From Capnocytophaga sp. oral taxon 878 (GTDB lineage: Bacteria; Bacteroidota; Bacteroidia; Flavobacteriales; Flavobacteriaceae), in contig NZ_CP027229.1 of NCBI RefSeq assembly GCF_002999135.1, positions 620,001 through 684,000 of the forward strand: DNA of 64,000 nt. Direction: 5' to 3'. The notes under the pieces were generated by a model that did not search any database, was not told where the DNA came from, and worked only from the letters and a program-made list of their open reading frames with translations. A program made the translations under genes and the position numbers. Positions 55,019 to 62,794 of the stretch are shown piece by piece. The stretch's first letter is position 1; every line of letters begins with the position of its first letter.

Positions 55019-55480
55019 TTACTTTTTAGGTTTGATATAGAAATTTTTATCGCTCAAAATATTAGTAATCATATATTTCCCTTTATTATTTTTCTTCAAT
55101 TGATAATCTACGCAAGTTTTCTTCTTTTCCCAGTCAGAAAGCAAAAAACATACTCTATATCTATCATTACCTAAAGAGGTAATTTTCAAACTGCGATTAA
55201 GAGTTTTTGCTTCATAGTCTTGTGCTCGTATAAAAGGGTCATATCCTGGTGAATCGTCTTCGCCTGGTGGAGAGGGAGGAAATACTTTATTGAACAATTC
55301 CTTAGATACATATTTTAAAAATTGCTCTTCTTTCCCTCCTAAATTATCATCATATATTACTTTGTAAAACTCCTTCAAAGTAGCGATAGCCTTTTGTGTA
55401 TCACTACTTTCATTTTGGGCTTTTAAAACTGTTGCTCCAATAAGGAAGAATAGTGTTGTGATAAAAAATTTTGCTTTCAT
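55019..55480 (-). CDS. Secreted hypothetical protein
   Basis: 153 aa from ATG 55480. The signal peptide ends LKAQ near residue 21. The mature domain starts with IATLKEFYKVIYDD and ends with strands FLLSDWEKKKTCVDYQL and YMITNILSD, similar in plan to DUF3828-type periplasmic proteins, but this is only a resemblance. An acidic Pro-rich loop (PPSPPGEDDSPG) lies in the middle. It is the third gene of a run ending at creD. Confidence 0.7.
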   Translation of the reverse strand: MKAKFFITTLFFLIGATVLKAQNESSDTQKAIATLKEFYKVIYDDNLGGKEEQFLKYVSKELFNKVFPPSPPGEDDSPGYDPFIRAQDYEAKTLNRSLKITSLGNDRYRVCFLLSDWEKKKTCVDYQLKKNNKGKYMITNILSDKNFYIKPKK

Positions 55481-55491
55481 AATATTTTGTT

Positions 55492-56238
55492 TTATTCGTC
55501 CCAACCTATATCGGTAATTTGTTTGTCGCTAAAATCTATTTCTAACAAATGGTCGGGGGTGAAAATATCTCCTGCCGAGATATGTGCCGAAATCCCTTCA
55601 CCATCTACCCATATACTGCCACTGTATACCTCTAAAGTGTTGTACCAATTGTCATCAGCCTGAGGTGTATATTCAGTACAATGCTGATTGTAATAGCTAA
55701 TGAGTGTTGCTTTAGCATCGGAAAGCCATTCTAAATATTTATTTATATTATGCAAACAACTTTCTAAAGGAATATCTTTGTTTATTAAGAATGAAAAATC
55801 CTCTCCTTCTACCTCTTTGTTGAAAATCACTACTTTTTTTGTTGAGAGTACATACTCAATATCTGAACTAATTTCTTCTACTTTCTTAAAATCACTAATT
55901 TTAAGAGGTTGCTGCTTTTTCTTTGTTTTCAATTTGCGAATATCCTTGATACAGAAAGTATTTTTATGTGTTTTGGCTTTGTCCTCTAAAACTAATAATT
56001 TGCTTTTTTCCTTATAATTGGTAGTGTCGGCAATGCGTGAAAAAGTCTCATAAGCTGAGAGGTGGTATTCTAATAAGGTATAGGTATCGGTAAGGATACG
56101 CTCTTCTTCTTTAGTGCGCTGGGTTTTGGCTTGCAAATCATACAATAAGTCGTAAAGCGCAATAGCCCCCTGGTGAGAGCCTTTGGCTTTGCGAAAAGCG
56201 TTGGAGGCATCAATATAACGTTTTAATATTTCAGTCAT
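55492..56238 (-). CDS. Hypothetical cytosolic protein in the creD cluster
   Basis: 248 aa, no signal peptide. It is helical at the start (RYIDASNAFRKAKGSHQGAI), has a basic stretch KTKKKQQP near residue 105, and ends with a compact strand-rich region (YSGSIWVDGEGISAHISAGD). No family recognised. It overlaps the upstream membrane-protein gene by eight bases, so the two are translated together. Confidence 0.7.
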   Translation of the reverse strand: MTEILKRYIDASNAFRKAKGSHQGAIALYDLLYDLQAKTQRTKEEERILTDTYTLLEYHLSAYETFSRIADTTNYKEKSKLLVLEDKAKTHKNTFCIKDIRKLKTKKKQQPLKISDFKKVEEISSDIEYVLSTKKVVIFNKEVEGEDFSFLINKDIPLESCLHNINKYLEWLSDAKATLISYYNQHCTEYTPQADDNWYNTLEVYSGSIWVDGEGISAHISAGDIFTPDHLLEIDFSDKQITDIGWDE

Positions 56239-56863
56239 TGTTTTTGTCCTTATTTTGTTCGTATTTAAAGTGCATTACCCCTCCGTAGATAATATGGCAG
56301 AAGCCAAAGCCAAGTACCCAAAAAAGGAGTCCGTAGCCTGAGAAATAGACTGCTAATAGCCCAAGAATGATTTCGGTAATGCCTAAGTAGTGTACATCGC
56401 TAAAGGTGTATTTGCTTACATTTACGCAGGCTAATCCGTAGAAAATGAGTGTTATAGGAGCTAGCAGCCCATAGTGCCCATTACGGATGAGCAATATGCT
56501 TAAGATTCCGCCTGTGAGCAGAGGAATAGCGAAGTTATAGAGAGCCCTTTTGGCGGTAGGGCTTGCTAAACGTTCGCCATTACGCTTGGCTTTGCGGGCT
56601 GAGAACAAGTAAGCAGTAAGCAGAGATGCTACTAATACTGCTAAGGCTATGGCTATGATGCTTTTAAATGTTTTACTTTCAATATACACATAAGGGTAAT
56701 AGAGCTGATGCTGCTTAATTAGCAGGTACATAGCTATTGCGCCGATGAGTGCGTATACGCCTGAGAGCACCCCTGATAATCCGCTAAGGGATAGGAAAAG
56801 GGTAGATTTTCGCATCATTTGGCGTATGTGTTGTAGATCGTTTAGATACTTATTTTCTTCCAT
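56231..56863 (-). CDS. Multi-pass membrane protein in the creD cluster
   Basis: 210 aa. An N-terminal cytosolic helix (DLQHIRQMMRKSTLFLSLSG) is followed by six or so membrane helices, for example VYALIGAIAMYLLI, IIAIALAVLVASLLTAYLF and ITEIILGLLAVYFSGYGLLFW. No transport motif is seen. The promoter of the gene contains the same 17-bp palindrome as creD. First gene of the run that continues through two hypotheticals and the regulator to creD. Confidence 0.8.
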   Translation of the reverse strand: MEENKYLNDLQHIRQMMRKSTLFLSLSGLSGVLSGVYALIGAIAMYLLIKQHQLYYPYVYIESKTFKSIIAIALAVLVASLLTAYLFSARKAKRNGERLASPTAKRALYNFAIPLLTGGILSILLIRNGHYGLLAPITLIFYGLACVNVSKYTFSDVHYLGITEIILGLLAVYFSGYGLLFWVLGFGFCHIIYGGVMHFKYEQNKDKNND

Positions 56864-56871
56864 AATGAAGT

Positions 56872-56913
56872 ACTTTGTAATGCAAAGTAACGAAGAATAT
56901 TTGGAGTGACCAA
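56872..56913 (-). promoter_or_regulatory. Promoter with overlapping operator-like palindrome
   Basis: On the minus strand TTG (56911-56913) and TTACTTTG (56883-56890) are 20 bases apart. The -7 element is the upstream arm of the palindrome ACTTTG-TAATG-CAAAGT (56872-56888), so a bound protein would block transcription. Confidence 0.65.
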
Positions 56914-57072
56914 ATTTTTTTGTGACTTTTTTGCTATAAAATAATTAATGTGCTGGTTATCAGGTGTTAAATGTTAAAGAATGAGGGTAATGAAGAAAAA
57001 TGATGTTTTTGGGAAAATTGTTGTGAAAAATGCAAAAGAGGAGTTGTGTTTTAAAATACTGATTATCAGTAT

Positions 57073-57135
57073 AGTTACGTTTATCCTTCGTTTATAGTTC
57101 GTTTATCCTTCGTTATAAGTTCGTTCATCGTTCGA
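57073..57135 (-). repeat. Intergenic 11-bp-periodic repeat, copy E
   Basis: TTTATCCTTCG and TTTATAGTTCG alternate, ending GTTCGTTCATCGTTCG. It has the orientation of copies B and C but lacks their ACTCAGCTG flank. Confidence 0.83.
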
Positions 57136-57302
57136 TTACTCTTTAAGCAAGGTGTAATTAAAATATATTGATTATCAATGTTTTGTGTTTTTTGAGTAGT
57201 AGGGATTTGGAGGGTGGTGTGTATTGAAGAATTGTTAATAAAAAGGTAGAAAGGGTGAGGATTTGGTAATTTTGGGGAGAAGGTAGGGGTATTGATTAGA
57301 TA

Positions 57303-57333
57303 AAAAAAGCCCCTCTCGTGGTGTGAGAGGGGC
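57303..57333 (-). terminator. Terminator after the bacilliredoxin gene
   Basis: GCCCCTCTC pairs with GAGAGGGGC; on the minus strand a run of seven Ts follows. Confidence 0.85.
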
Positions 57334-57346
57334 GAGGTTTTGATGA

Positions 57347-57757
57347 TTAACAAAACTCGTTGTAGGCTTGTTGTAGGTTTTCGGCAATTACTTCAGCCAT
57401 ACGTCCTTCGATGTGGTGGCGTTCTAACATGTGAACGAGTTCACCGTCTTTAAATAAGGCTATGCTGGGTGAAGAAGGGGGGAAGGGCAACATATACTGG
57501 CGAGCCTCTTCGGTAGCCTCACGATCGACCCCAGCGAATACTGTAGTGAGGTGATCGGGTTTTTTTTCGTTTTGCAAGCTGTAAAGTACTGCAGGGCGGG
57601 CATTACGTGCGGCGCAACCACATACGGAGTTTACTACTACTAGGGTAGTTCCTTCACTTTCAATAGCTTGTTTAACAGCTTCGACTGTCTTTAACTCTTT
57701 GAAACCAACGTTTGTTAGTTCTTCTATCATTGGTTTTACCAATTCGGGTGGATACAT
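57347..57757 (-). CDS. BrxA/BrxB family bacilliredoxin
   Basis: 136 aa from ATG 57757 (MYPPELVKPM), the conserved start of the family. The redox motif is CGC (Cys46 and Cys48) in NSVCGCAAR, and FPPSSPSIALFKDGELVHML follows. In Bacillus these proteins remove bacillithiol mixed disulfides. Whether this organism makes bacillithiol cannot be told from the window, although the thiol is known in some Bacteroidota. Transcribed alone, divergently from the CoA-transferase. Confidence 0.92.
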   Translation of the reverse strand: MYPPELVKPMIEELTNVGFKELKTVEAVKQAIESEGTTLVVVNSVCGCAARNARPAVLYSLQNEKKPDHLTTVFAGVDREATEEARQYMLPFPPSSPSIALFKDGELVHMLERHHIEGRMAEVIAENLQQAYNEFC

Positions 57758-57781
57758 AATATTTCTTTTTTTAATTCGGTG

Positions 57782-57810
57782 CAAAGGTAGTAAAAAAAAA
57801 TATATAACAA
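57782..57810 (-). promoter_or_regulatory. Promoter of the bacilliredoxin gene
   Basis: Minus-strand TTG (57808-57810) and TACCTTTG (57782-57789), spacing 18. Confidence 0.75.
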
Positions 57811-57815
57811 ATATT

Positions 57816-57845
57816 TTGTCAGTTCAAAATAATGTTGTACTTTTG
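57816..57845 (+). promoter_or_regulatory. Promoter of the CoA-transferase operon
   Basis: TTG at 57816-57818 and TACTTTTG at 57838-57845, spacing 19. It is back to back with the bacilliredoxin promoter, only five bases between the -33 elements. Confidence 0.78.
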
Positions 57846-57871
57846 AGCCGCTAACTGAAAAAGTAATTGAA

Positions 57872-59140
57872 ATGGCAAAAGTAACGACAGCCGAAGAAGC
57901 ACTTAAAGTAGTTAAAAGTGGTGATTTTGTTTATATTCACGGGGGGGCTGCTGTACCCGAAATATTGGTAGATGCACTTGTAGCACGTGCGCCAGAATTG
58001 CGCAACGTTAGGATAGGGCATATTCATATTGAGGGAGAGGCACCTTATGCTGACCCTAAGTATAAAGATAGTTTTTATGTAGATTCTTTTTTCATATCAA
58101 GAAATGTAAGACATGTTATTAAAGAGGGTAATGGCTCATATACTCCTATTTTCTTGAGTGATATGCCTCTTTTATTTGACCGCAAACATGTGAAGGTGGA
58201 TGTGGTGCTGATACAAGTATCACCTCCTGATAAATTTGGGTTCTGCTCAATGGGTGTGAGTGTGGAGGCTTGCAAATCGGCCATACGTAATGCTAAGTAC
58301 GTGATAGCAAAGGTAAATAAACAGATGCCACGCTCTTATGGAGATGCCTTAGTGCATATAGATGAGATAGATTACTTGGTAGAGCACGATGCGCCTATTT
58401 TTTCGTTACAACTCACTGAACCTGATTTGTTAGAAAAACAAATAGCAAGACATATTGTGCCCCTTATTGAGGACGGTAGTACGTTGCAATTGGGTATTGG
58501 GAATATACCTAATGCTACTTTGGGCGAAATGGGACACTTGAAAAACTTGGGTATTCATACTGAACTCCTGACAGAAGGAGTGCTTGATTTGGTGAAGAAA
58601 GGAGTTATTAATGGCTATGAGAAAAAGATAGATAAGGGTAAGATAATAGCTTCATTTGCTATGGGGTCGCAAAAACTATATGATTTTATTGACCATAACC
58701 CATCGGTAGAAATGGCAGAAGCCTCATATACAAATGAGGTGGCAGTGATACGGCAGAATCCTAAGATGATATCTATCAACTCGGCTATAGAAGTGGATAT
58801 TACAGGGCAGGTATGTGCGGACTCTATTGGTAGTACAATTTATTCGGGATTTGGCGGACAGATAGATTTTGTGCGAGGGGCTATGCTTAGTGAGGGAGGA
58901 AAATCAATCATTGCCTTCCCGTCGGTAACTAATAAGGGGGAGAGCAAGATAGTACCTTTCCTAAAACAAGGAGCAGGAGTAGTAACCACACGTGCTCACG
59001 TGCAGTATATAGTAACCGAATACGGAGTAGCTGAGCTTTTTGGAAAAAGCATAAAAGAGCGAGCTAAAGCCCTTATTGCTATTGCACATCCAGACCATAG
59101 AGAGGCATTGGAAAAGGCTGTATATGCTATAGTTAGGTAA
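57872..59140 (+). CDS. Acetyl-CoA hydrolase/transferase family protein
   Basis: 422 aa. The class I CoA-transferase layout is complete: an N-terminal YIHGGAAVPEIL, the VSPPDKFGFCSMGVSVEA motif, LQLGIGNIPNA, the central TNEVAVIRQNPKM and the C-terminal FAG-like VTEYGVAELFGKSIKERA. Members exchange CoA between acetate and succinate, 4-hydroxybutyrate or propionate. The acceptor is not predictable, but an acetate-forming role suits a fermentative organism. It precedes recO by ten bases. Confidence 0.9.
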   Translation: MAKVTTAEEALKVVKSGDFVYIHGGAAVPEILVDALVARAPELRNVRIGHIHIEGEAPYADPKYKDSFYVDSFFISRNVRHVIKEGNGSYTPIFLSDMPLLFDRKHVKVDVVLIQVSPPDKFGFCSMGVSVEACKSAIRNAKYVIAKVNKQMPRSYGDALVHIDEIDYLVEHDAPIFSLQLTEPDLLEKQIARHIVPLIEDGSTLQLGIGNIPNATLGEMGHLKNLGIHTELLTEGVLDLVKKGVINGYEKKIDKGKIIASFAMGSQKLYDFIDHNPSVEMAEASYTNEVAVIRQNPKMISINSAIEVDITGQVCADSIGSTIYSGFGGQIDFVRGAMLSEGGKSIIAFPSVTNKGESKIVPFLKQGAGVVTTRAHVQYIVTEYGVAELFGKSIKERAKALIAIAHPDHREALEKAVYAIVR

Positions 59141-59150
59141 GAAATAAGAG

Positions 59151-59864
59151 ATGTATGAGAAAACGCTTGCCATAGTACTTGGAGACCTTAAGTATAGTGA
59201 TAATAGCTTAATAGTAAGGTGTTTTACAGAAAAGTATGGTACGTGTAGCTACTTGCTAAAAGGAATATTATCACAGAAAAGGACTAGCATAACAAGAGCT
59301 TTGTTTCAGCCCCTTACGCAGTTGGAATTGGTAGTAACACACAAAAGTGGAGCGTTGGGGTACATTAAGGATGCTAAGATTAGTTTTGCCTATAACAGCT
59401 TACATACAGATATTTACAAAAGTACAGTATGTATGTTTTTGGCAGAGGTATGTAGTAATATTTGTGAGCCAGAAACAGCTGATGAGGGATTATTTGCTTT
59501 TATGAGTAAACAATTACAGTACTTTGATACAACAGCTTTTAATGCCCACTTTCACTTGAAATTCTTAATAGATATGACACGTGTATTGGGATTTTATCCT
59601 GATACTACTCGGCTTGATTTGCCGTACTTCAGTTTAGAAGAAGGAGTGTTTACAGCCCAAGAGACTACAGAGCATACTTTTGGAGGTAGAGCAGTAGAAC
59701 TTTTTAGCAGTTTGTTAAAAACTGAAACCGATACTTTGGGAGAAATTAAAAGCAATAGAGAGGATCGTAATACACTGTTACACCACTTATTAAAGTACTA
59801 TGAGTGGCATTTTCCTAACTTTAAGAAGATAAAGTCGGTAGAGGTGTTACAGGCAGTATTCTGA
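59151..59864 (+). CDS. recO: DNA repair protein RecO
   Basis: 237 aa. The N-terminal OB fold begins EKTLAIVLGDLKYSDNSLIV and is followed by GTCSYLLKGI. The helical C-terminal domain lacks the zinc Cys of many RecO proteins. It helps load RecA with RecR at gaps in the recFOR pathway. Close to the CoA-transferase gene, probably read from its promoter; the functional link is not obvious. Confidence 0.9.
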   Translation: MYEKTLAIVLGDLKYSDNSLIVRCFTEKYGTCSYLLKGILSQKRTSITRALFQPLTQLELVVTHKSGALGYIKDAKISFAYNSLHTDIYKSTVCMFLAEVCSNICEPETADEGLFAFMSKQLQYFDTTAFNAHFHLKFLIDMTRVLGFYPDTTRLDLPYFSLEEGVFTAQETTEHTFGGRAVELFSSLLKTETDTLGEIKSNREDRNTLLHHLLKYYEWHFPNFKKIKSVEVLQAVF

Positions 59865-59884
59865 AAAAAAATATGGAATTTATT

Positions 59885-59914
59885 TTGATGTTTCGGCAAA
59901 AAAGCGTACTTTTG
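59885..59914 (+). promoter_or_regulatory. Promoter of the aldolase gene
   Basis: TTG at 59885-59887 and TACTTTTG at 59907-59914, spacing 19. It leaves an untranslated leader of about 140 bases. Confidence 0.78.
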
Positions 59915-59944
59915 CGGCACAGAAAAGTGTTATATATTTTATTA

Positions 59945-60046
59945 ATAACACAGGTTTAGGCTAAGATTTAGAAAGTATCACGCAGGTTTCACAGATGATG
60001 CAGGTATAGAATCTTAGGTGATAATACAGATTTAGGCTAAAAATTA
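59945..60046 (+). repeat. Direct repeat in the aldolase leader
   Basis: Two 26-base copies of ATAAYACAGRTTTAGGCTAA plus six bases, at 59945-59970 and 60021-60046, agree at 22 positions. A shorter GCAGGT repeat lies between them. Confidence 0.7.
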
Positions 60047-60061
60047 AATTAATATAAAGAA

Positions 60062-61129
60062 ATGGCACATAACATTAAGAAAGGCGTAATTCTTGGAAAA
60101 GAAGTACAAGAACTATTTAAATACGCCAAAGAAAAAGGCTTTGCACTTCCAGCAGCCAACGTTATTAGTTCTAACTCAATTAATGCAGCTTTGGAAACAG
60201 CTGTAGCTGTGAATGCCCCTATGATTATTCAGTTTTCTAATGGTGGAGCACAGTTTATGGCAGGTAAAGGTTTGAGCAATGAGAACCAACGTGCATCAGT
60301 ACTTGGTGCAGTAGCAGGAGCTAAACATGTACACCAATTAGCTGAGGCTTATGGAGCTTCAATCATTTTGCATACAGACCACTGTGCTAAGAAATTGCTT
60401 CCTTGGTTAGACGGTATGCTTGAAGCATCAGAAAAGCACTTTAAAGAGACAGGAAAACCGTTGTTCAGTTCACATATGATTGACCTATCAGAGGAGCCTA
60501 TCAAAGAAAATATAGAAGTTTGCAAACGTTACCTTGAACGTATGAGCAAAATGGATATGACTTTGGAAATAGAGCTTGGTATGACTGGTGGTGAAGAAGA
60601 TGGAGTAGACAACTCACATGTGGATAGCAGCAAGCTATTTACACAGCCAGAAGATGTAGCTTTTGCTTACGAAGAGCTTAGCAAAGTAAGTTCACAATTT
60701 ACCATTGCAGCTGCTTTTGGTAACGTTCATGGTGTGTACAAACCAGGAAACGTAAAATTGACTCCAAAAATTTTAAGAGATTCACAAGATTACGTTTCAA
60801 AGAAATTCAACTTGCCTCATAACGCACTTGATCTTGTATTCCACGGAGGTTCAGGTTCAACCCTTGAAGAAATTCGTGAAGCAATTTCTTACGGTGTGGT
60901 AAAAATGAATATTGATACCGACTTGCAATATGCATTTACTGAAGGTATTCGTGACTATATGAAGGCTAAAGCTGCTTACCTACAAGGACAAATAGGTAAC
61001 CCAGAAGGTCCTGAAGCACCTAACAAGAAATACTACGATCCACGTGTATGGCTTCGTGAAGGAGAAAAAACCTTTGTAGCACGCTTGAAAAAAGCGTTTG
61101 AAGACCTTAATAACGTAAATACTTTGTAG
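60062..61129 (+). CDS. fbaA: Class II fructose-bisphosphate aldolase
   Basis: 355 aa, class IIA length. It cleaves or forms fructose 1,6-bisphosphate in glycolysis. The metal-site and catalytic region LHTDHCAKK has Asp106 and His107; EIELGMTGGEEDGVD and the phosphate loop FHGGSGS follow, and the sodium/zinc-site MNIDTDLQYA ends the core. Its long leader and C-ending codons suggest strong expression. A terminator ends the unit. Confidence 0.96.
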   Translation: MAHNIKKGVILGKEVQELFKYAKEKGFALPAANVISSNSINAALETAVAVNAPMIIQFSNGGAQFMAGKGLSNENQRASVLGAVAGAKHVHQLAEAYGASIILHTDHCAKKLLPWLDGMLEASEKHFKETGKPLFSSHMIDLSEEPIKENIEVCKRYLERMSKMDMTLEIELGMTGGEEDGVDNSHVDSSKLFTQPEDVAFAYEELSKVSSQFTIAAAFGNVHGVYKPGNVKLTPKILRDSQDYVSKKFNLPHNALDLVFHGGSGSTLEEIREAISYGVVKMNIDTDLQYAFTEGIRDYMKAKAAYLQGQIGNPEGPEAPNKKYYDPRVWLREGEKTFVARLKKAFEDLNNVNTL

Positions 61130-61146
61130 TATTTGCCTTTTACGAA

Positions 61147-61195
61147 CTTTGCTAAAAGGCTGTTACACAACAATAGCTTTTTGGCAAAGTTTTTG
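61147..61195 (+). terminator. Terminator after the aldolase
   Basis: An 18-bp stem from 61147-61164 and 61172-61189 (three G-U pairs) with loop ACACAAC, followed by TTTTTG. Confidence 0.87.
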
Positions 61196-61230
61196 ATTTA
61201 TAGAGAATAAACACTTAAAAAAGGAATATT

Positions 61231-61959
61231 ATGGGATATAATTCTAATTATGACAATTACAACACCAACTATCAATCGCCGCAAATAGTAAATTATGCTA
61301 CTAATGAGGCACAAGCAACTTTTTATCGCAAGACTTACACTCACGTAGCTTTAGCGTTGCTGGCTTTTATAGTGACTGAAACCATTTTGCTAAATGTAAT
61401 CCCGCCAGCTTTTATTATAAAGATGGTAAATGGCAAATGGGTATGGTTACTTATTTTAGGAGGATTTTGGTTGGGATCTATTCTTGCCAACAAATGGACA
61501 CAAGCACAAGATAGAACTACACAATACCTTGGGTTAGGAGTTTATGTTCTATTGGAGGCAATTATATTTATGCCGCTTATATTTATGGCAATTTACTTTA
61601 CTAAGAGTTTAGAAATTCTTTCACAAGCAGGTATCATTACATTGGCTCTGTTTGGAGGACTTACTGCGGTGGTATTTCTTACCCGTGTAGATTTCTCATT
61701 CTTACGTAGTGTATTGGTAATAGGTGGTTTTATAGCCTTAGGGCTTATAGTGGCAGGAGCTATCTTTGGCTTTGACTTAGGACTTTGGTTTTTGGTAGCA
61801 ATGGTAGCTTTGGCAGCAGGTGGTATACTATATGAGACTTATAATATTAAAAATGTATATAGTACAGACCAATATGTAGGAGCTGCATTGCAGTTATTCT
61901 CATCAATAATGTTGCTGTTTTGGTATGTATTGAGAATATTGATGTCAAGAAGAGAGTAA
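61231..61959 (+). CDS. Bax inhibitor-1/YccA family membrane protein
   Basis: 242 aa with seven hydrophobic helices. An N-terminal Asn/Tyr-rich cytosolic tail (NSNYDNYNTNYQSPQ) is followed by ATFYRKTYTHVALALLAF, the start of the BI-1 core. The conserved C-terminal YETYNIKNVY-x-D and FSSIMLLFWYVLRIL helices close it. Relatives include YccA, which modulates FtsH, and calcium-leak channels. Its exact role here is unknown. No overlap with neighbours. Confidence 0.88.
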   Translation: MGYNSNYDNYNTNYQSPQIVNYATNEAQATFYRKTYTHVALALLAFIVTETILLNVIPPAFIIKMVNGKWVWLLILGGFWLGSILANKWTQAQDRTTQYLGLGVYVLLEAIIFMPLIFMAIYFTKSLEILSQAGIITLALFGGLTAVVFLTRVDFSFLRSVLVIGGFIALGLIVAGAIFGFDLGLWFLVAMVALAAGGILYETYNIKNVYSTDQYVGAALQLFSSIMLLFWYVLRILMSRRE

Positions 61960-62011
61960 TACAATTGGATAATTTGTAGATTAACGAATTAGCAAAAGAA
62001 AAATAATATAT

Positions 62012-62052
62012 AAAAACTTTGTTGGAGATAAATCTTTGACAAAGTTTTTTTA
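62012..62052 (+). terminator. Terminator after the Bax-inhibitor-like gene
   Basis: AAAAACTTTGT pairs with ACAAAGTTTTT, with a T run after it. Confidence 0.75.
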
Positions 62053-62100
62053 TATATAAATAACATATAAAAAGAGATGTTTTAAATAGATAAAAGAGAA

Positions 62101-62502
62101 ATGAATGTAATAGAAAAATATAAAGAATTAGTAGCTTTTACAGAAGGATTAGACTATACAAATACGAGAGAGGTATTACAAAAAGAAAGCTTAGCATTGG
62201 GAAAGCACTCATTTGAGCTATCATTAATAGTAATGCTAAATGCACTTATAAAAGCTCCTGAGTATTTAAGTGAAAGACTTGTTGAAATAGTAGAACAATA
62301 TTTATGGTATGAAGGTAGTTTTAGTACTTATGTGTATATAAAAAATAAGCTTAAGGAGAATAAAGATAATGAGCAATTTTTTTATTATGAGGTATTTGAG
62401 AATTTGTTGGAAATTTTGGAGGAAAAGTACTCAAAATTAGGTATAGATCTTAAGCGACGTTATGAAATGTATAAAAGTAGAGAGGATAAAACTAGTAATT
62501 AG
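62101..62502 (+). CDS. Hypothetical helical protein
   Basis: 133 aa, very Lys/Glu-rich and almost wholly helical, without signal peptide or membrane segment. Notable stretches are EKYKELVAFTEGLDY and FYYEVFENLLEILEEK. Size and AT-rich codon use resemble the small genes at 19.3-20.6 kb, and an immunity role is conceivable, but no family is recognised. It stands alone between a terminator and the promoter of the AAA+ gene. Confidence 0.65.
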   Translation: MNVIEKYKELVAFTEGLDYTNTREVLQKESLALGKHSFELSLIVMLNALIKAPEYLSERLVEIVEQYLWYEGSFSTYVYIKNKLKENKDNEQFFYYEVFENLLEILEEKYSKLGIDLKRRYEMYKSREDKTSN

Positions 62503-62740
62503 TATTATAGAAAAGGAATATATGACTTTTGATGCCTAAAAGACATTGTTGTTTAGCCTATAAAAGGGAAATTAAAAGTTCCAAAGATAAAGGAGCAAAT
62601 ATTACAACTTGAGTAATTATATGTTGTAAAAAAGAGGCCTATACTAAGTGATTTTAGTAAACAAATAGGTAAAACAATAGTTTTTAAAATAACTAAATAT
62701 TATGAGAATTTGCAAATATATAATTTGCTAACTCATAAAT

Positions 62741-62771
62741 TTGCTTATTTGTAAATTAAGTGCTATTTTTG
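62741..62771 (+). promoter_or_regulatory. Promoter of the AAA+ gene
   Basis: TTG at 62741-62743 and TATTTTTG at 62764-62771, spacing 20. The spacer 62503-62740 shows nothing further. Confidence 0.7.
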
Positions 62772-62794
62772 CCCTCTGAATTGATAAGAATTTT

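Larger units (their letters stand above)
56864..57346. other. 483-base intergenic region
   Basis: It contains the promoter and palindrome above, the palindrome ATACTGAT-T-ATCAGTAT (57056-57072), repeat copy E (57073-57135), the palindrome ATTGATTATCAAT (57167-57179) and the bacilliredoxin terminator. Open frames across it are short and biased by the repeats; none is supported. Confidence 0.65.

Noticed and set aside
57081..57353. 90-codon minus-strand frame next to the bacilliredoxin gene
   Set aside because: It runs through the terminator hairpin and repeat copy E, and the predicted peptide is low-complexity Thr/Pro/Asn.
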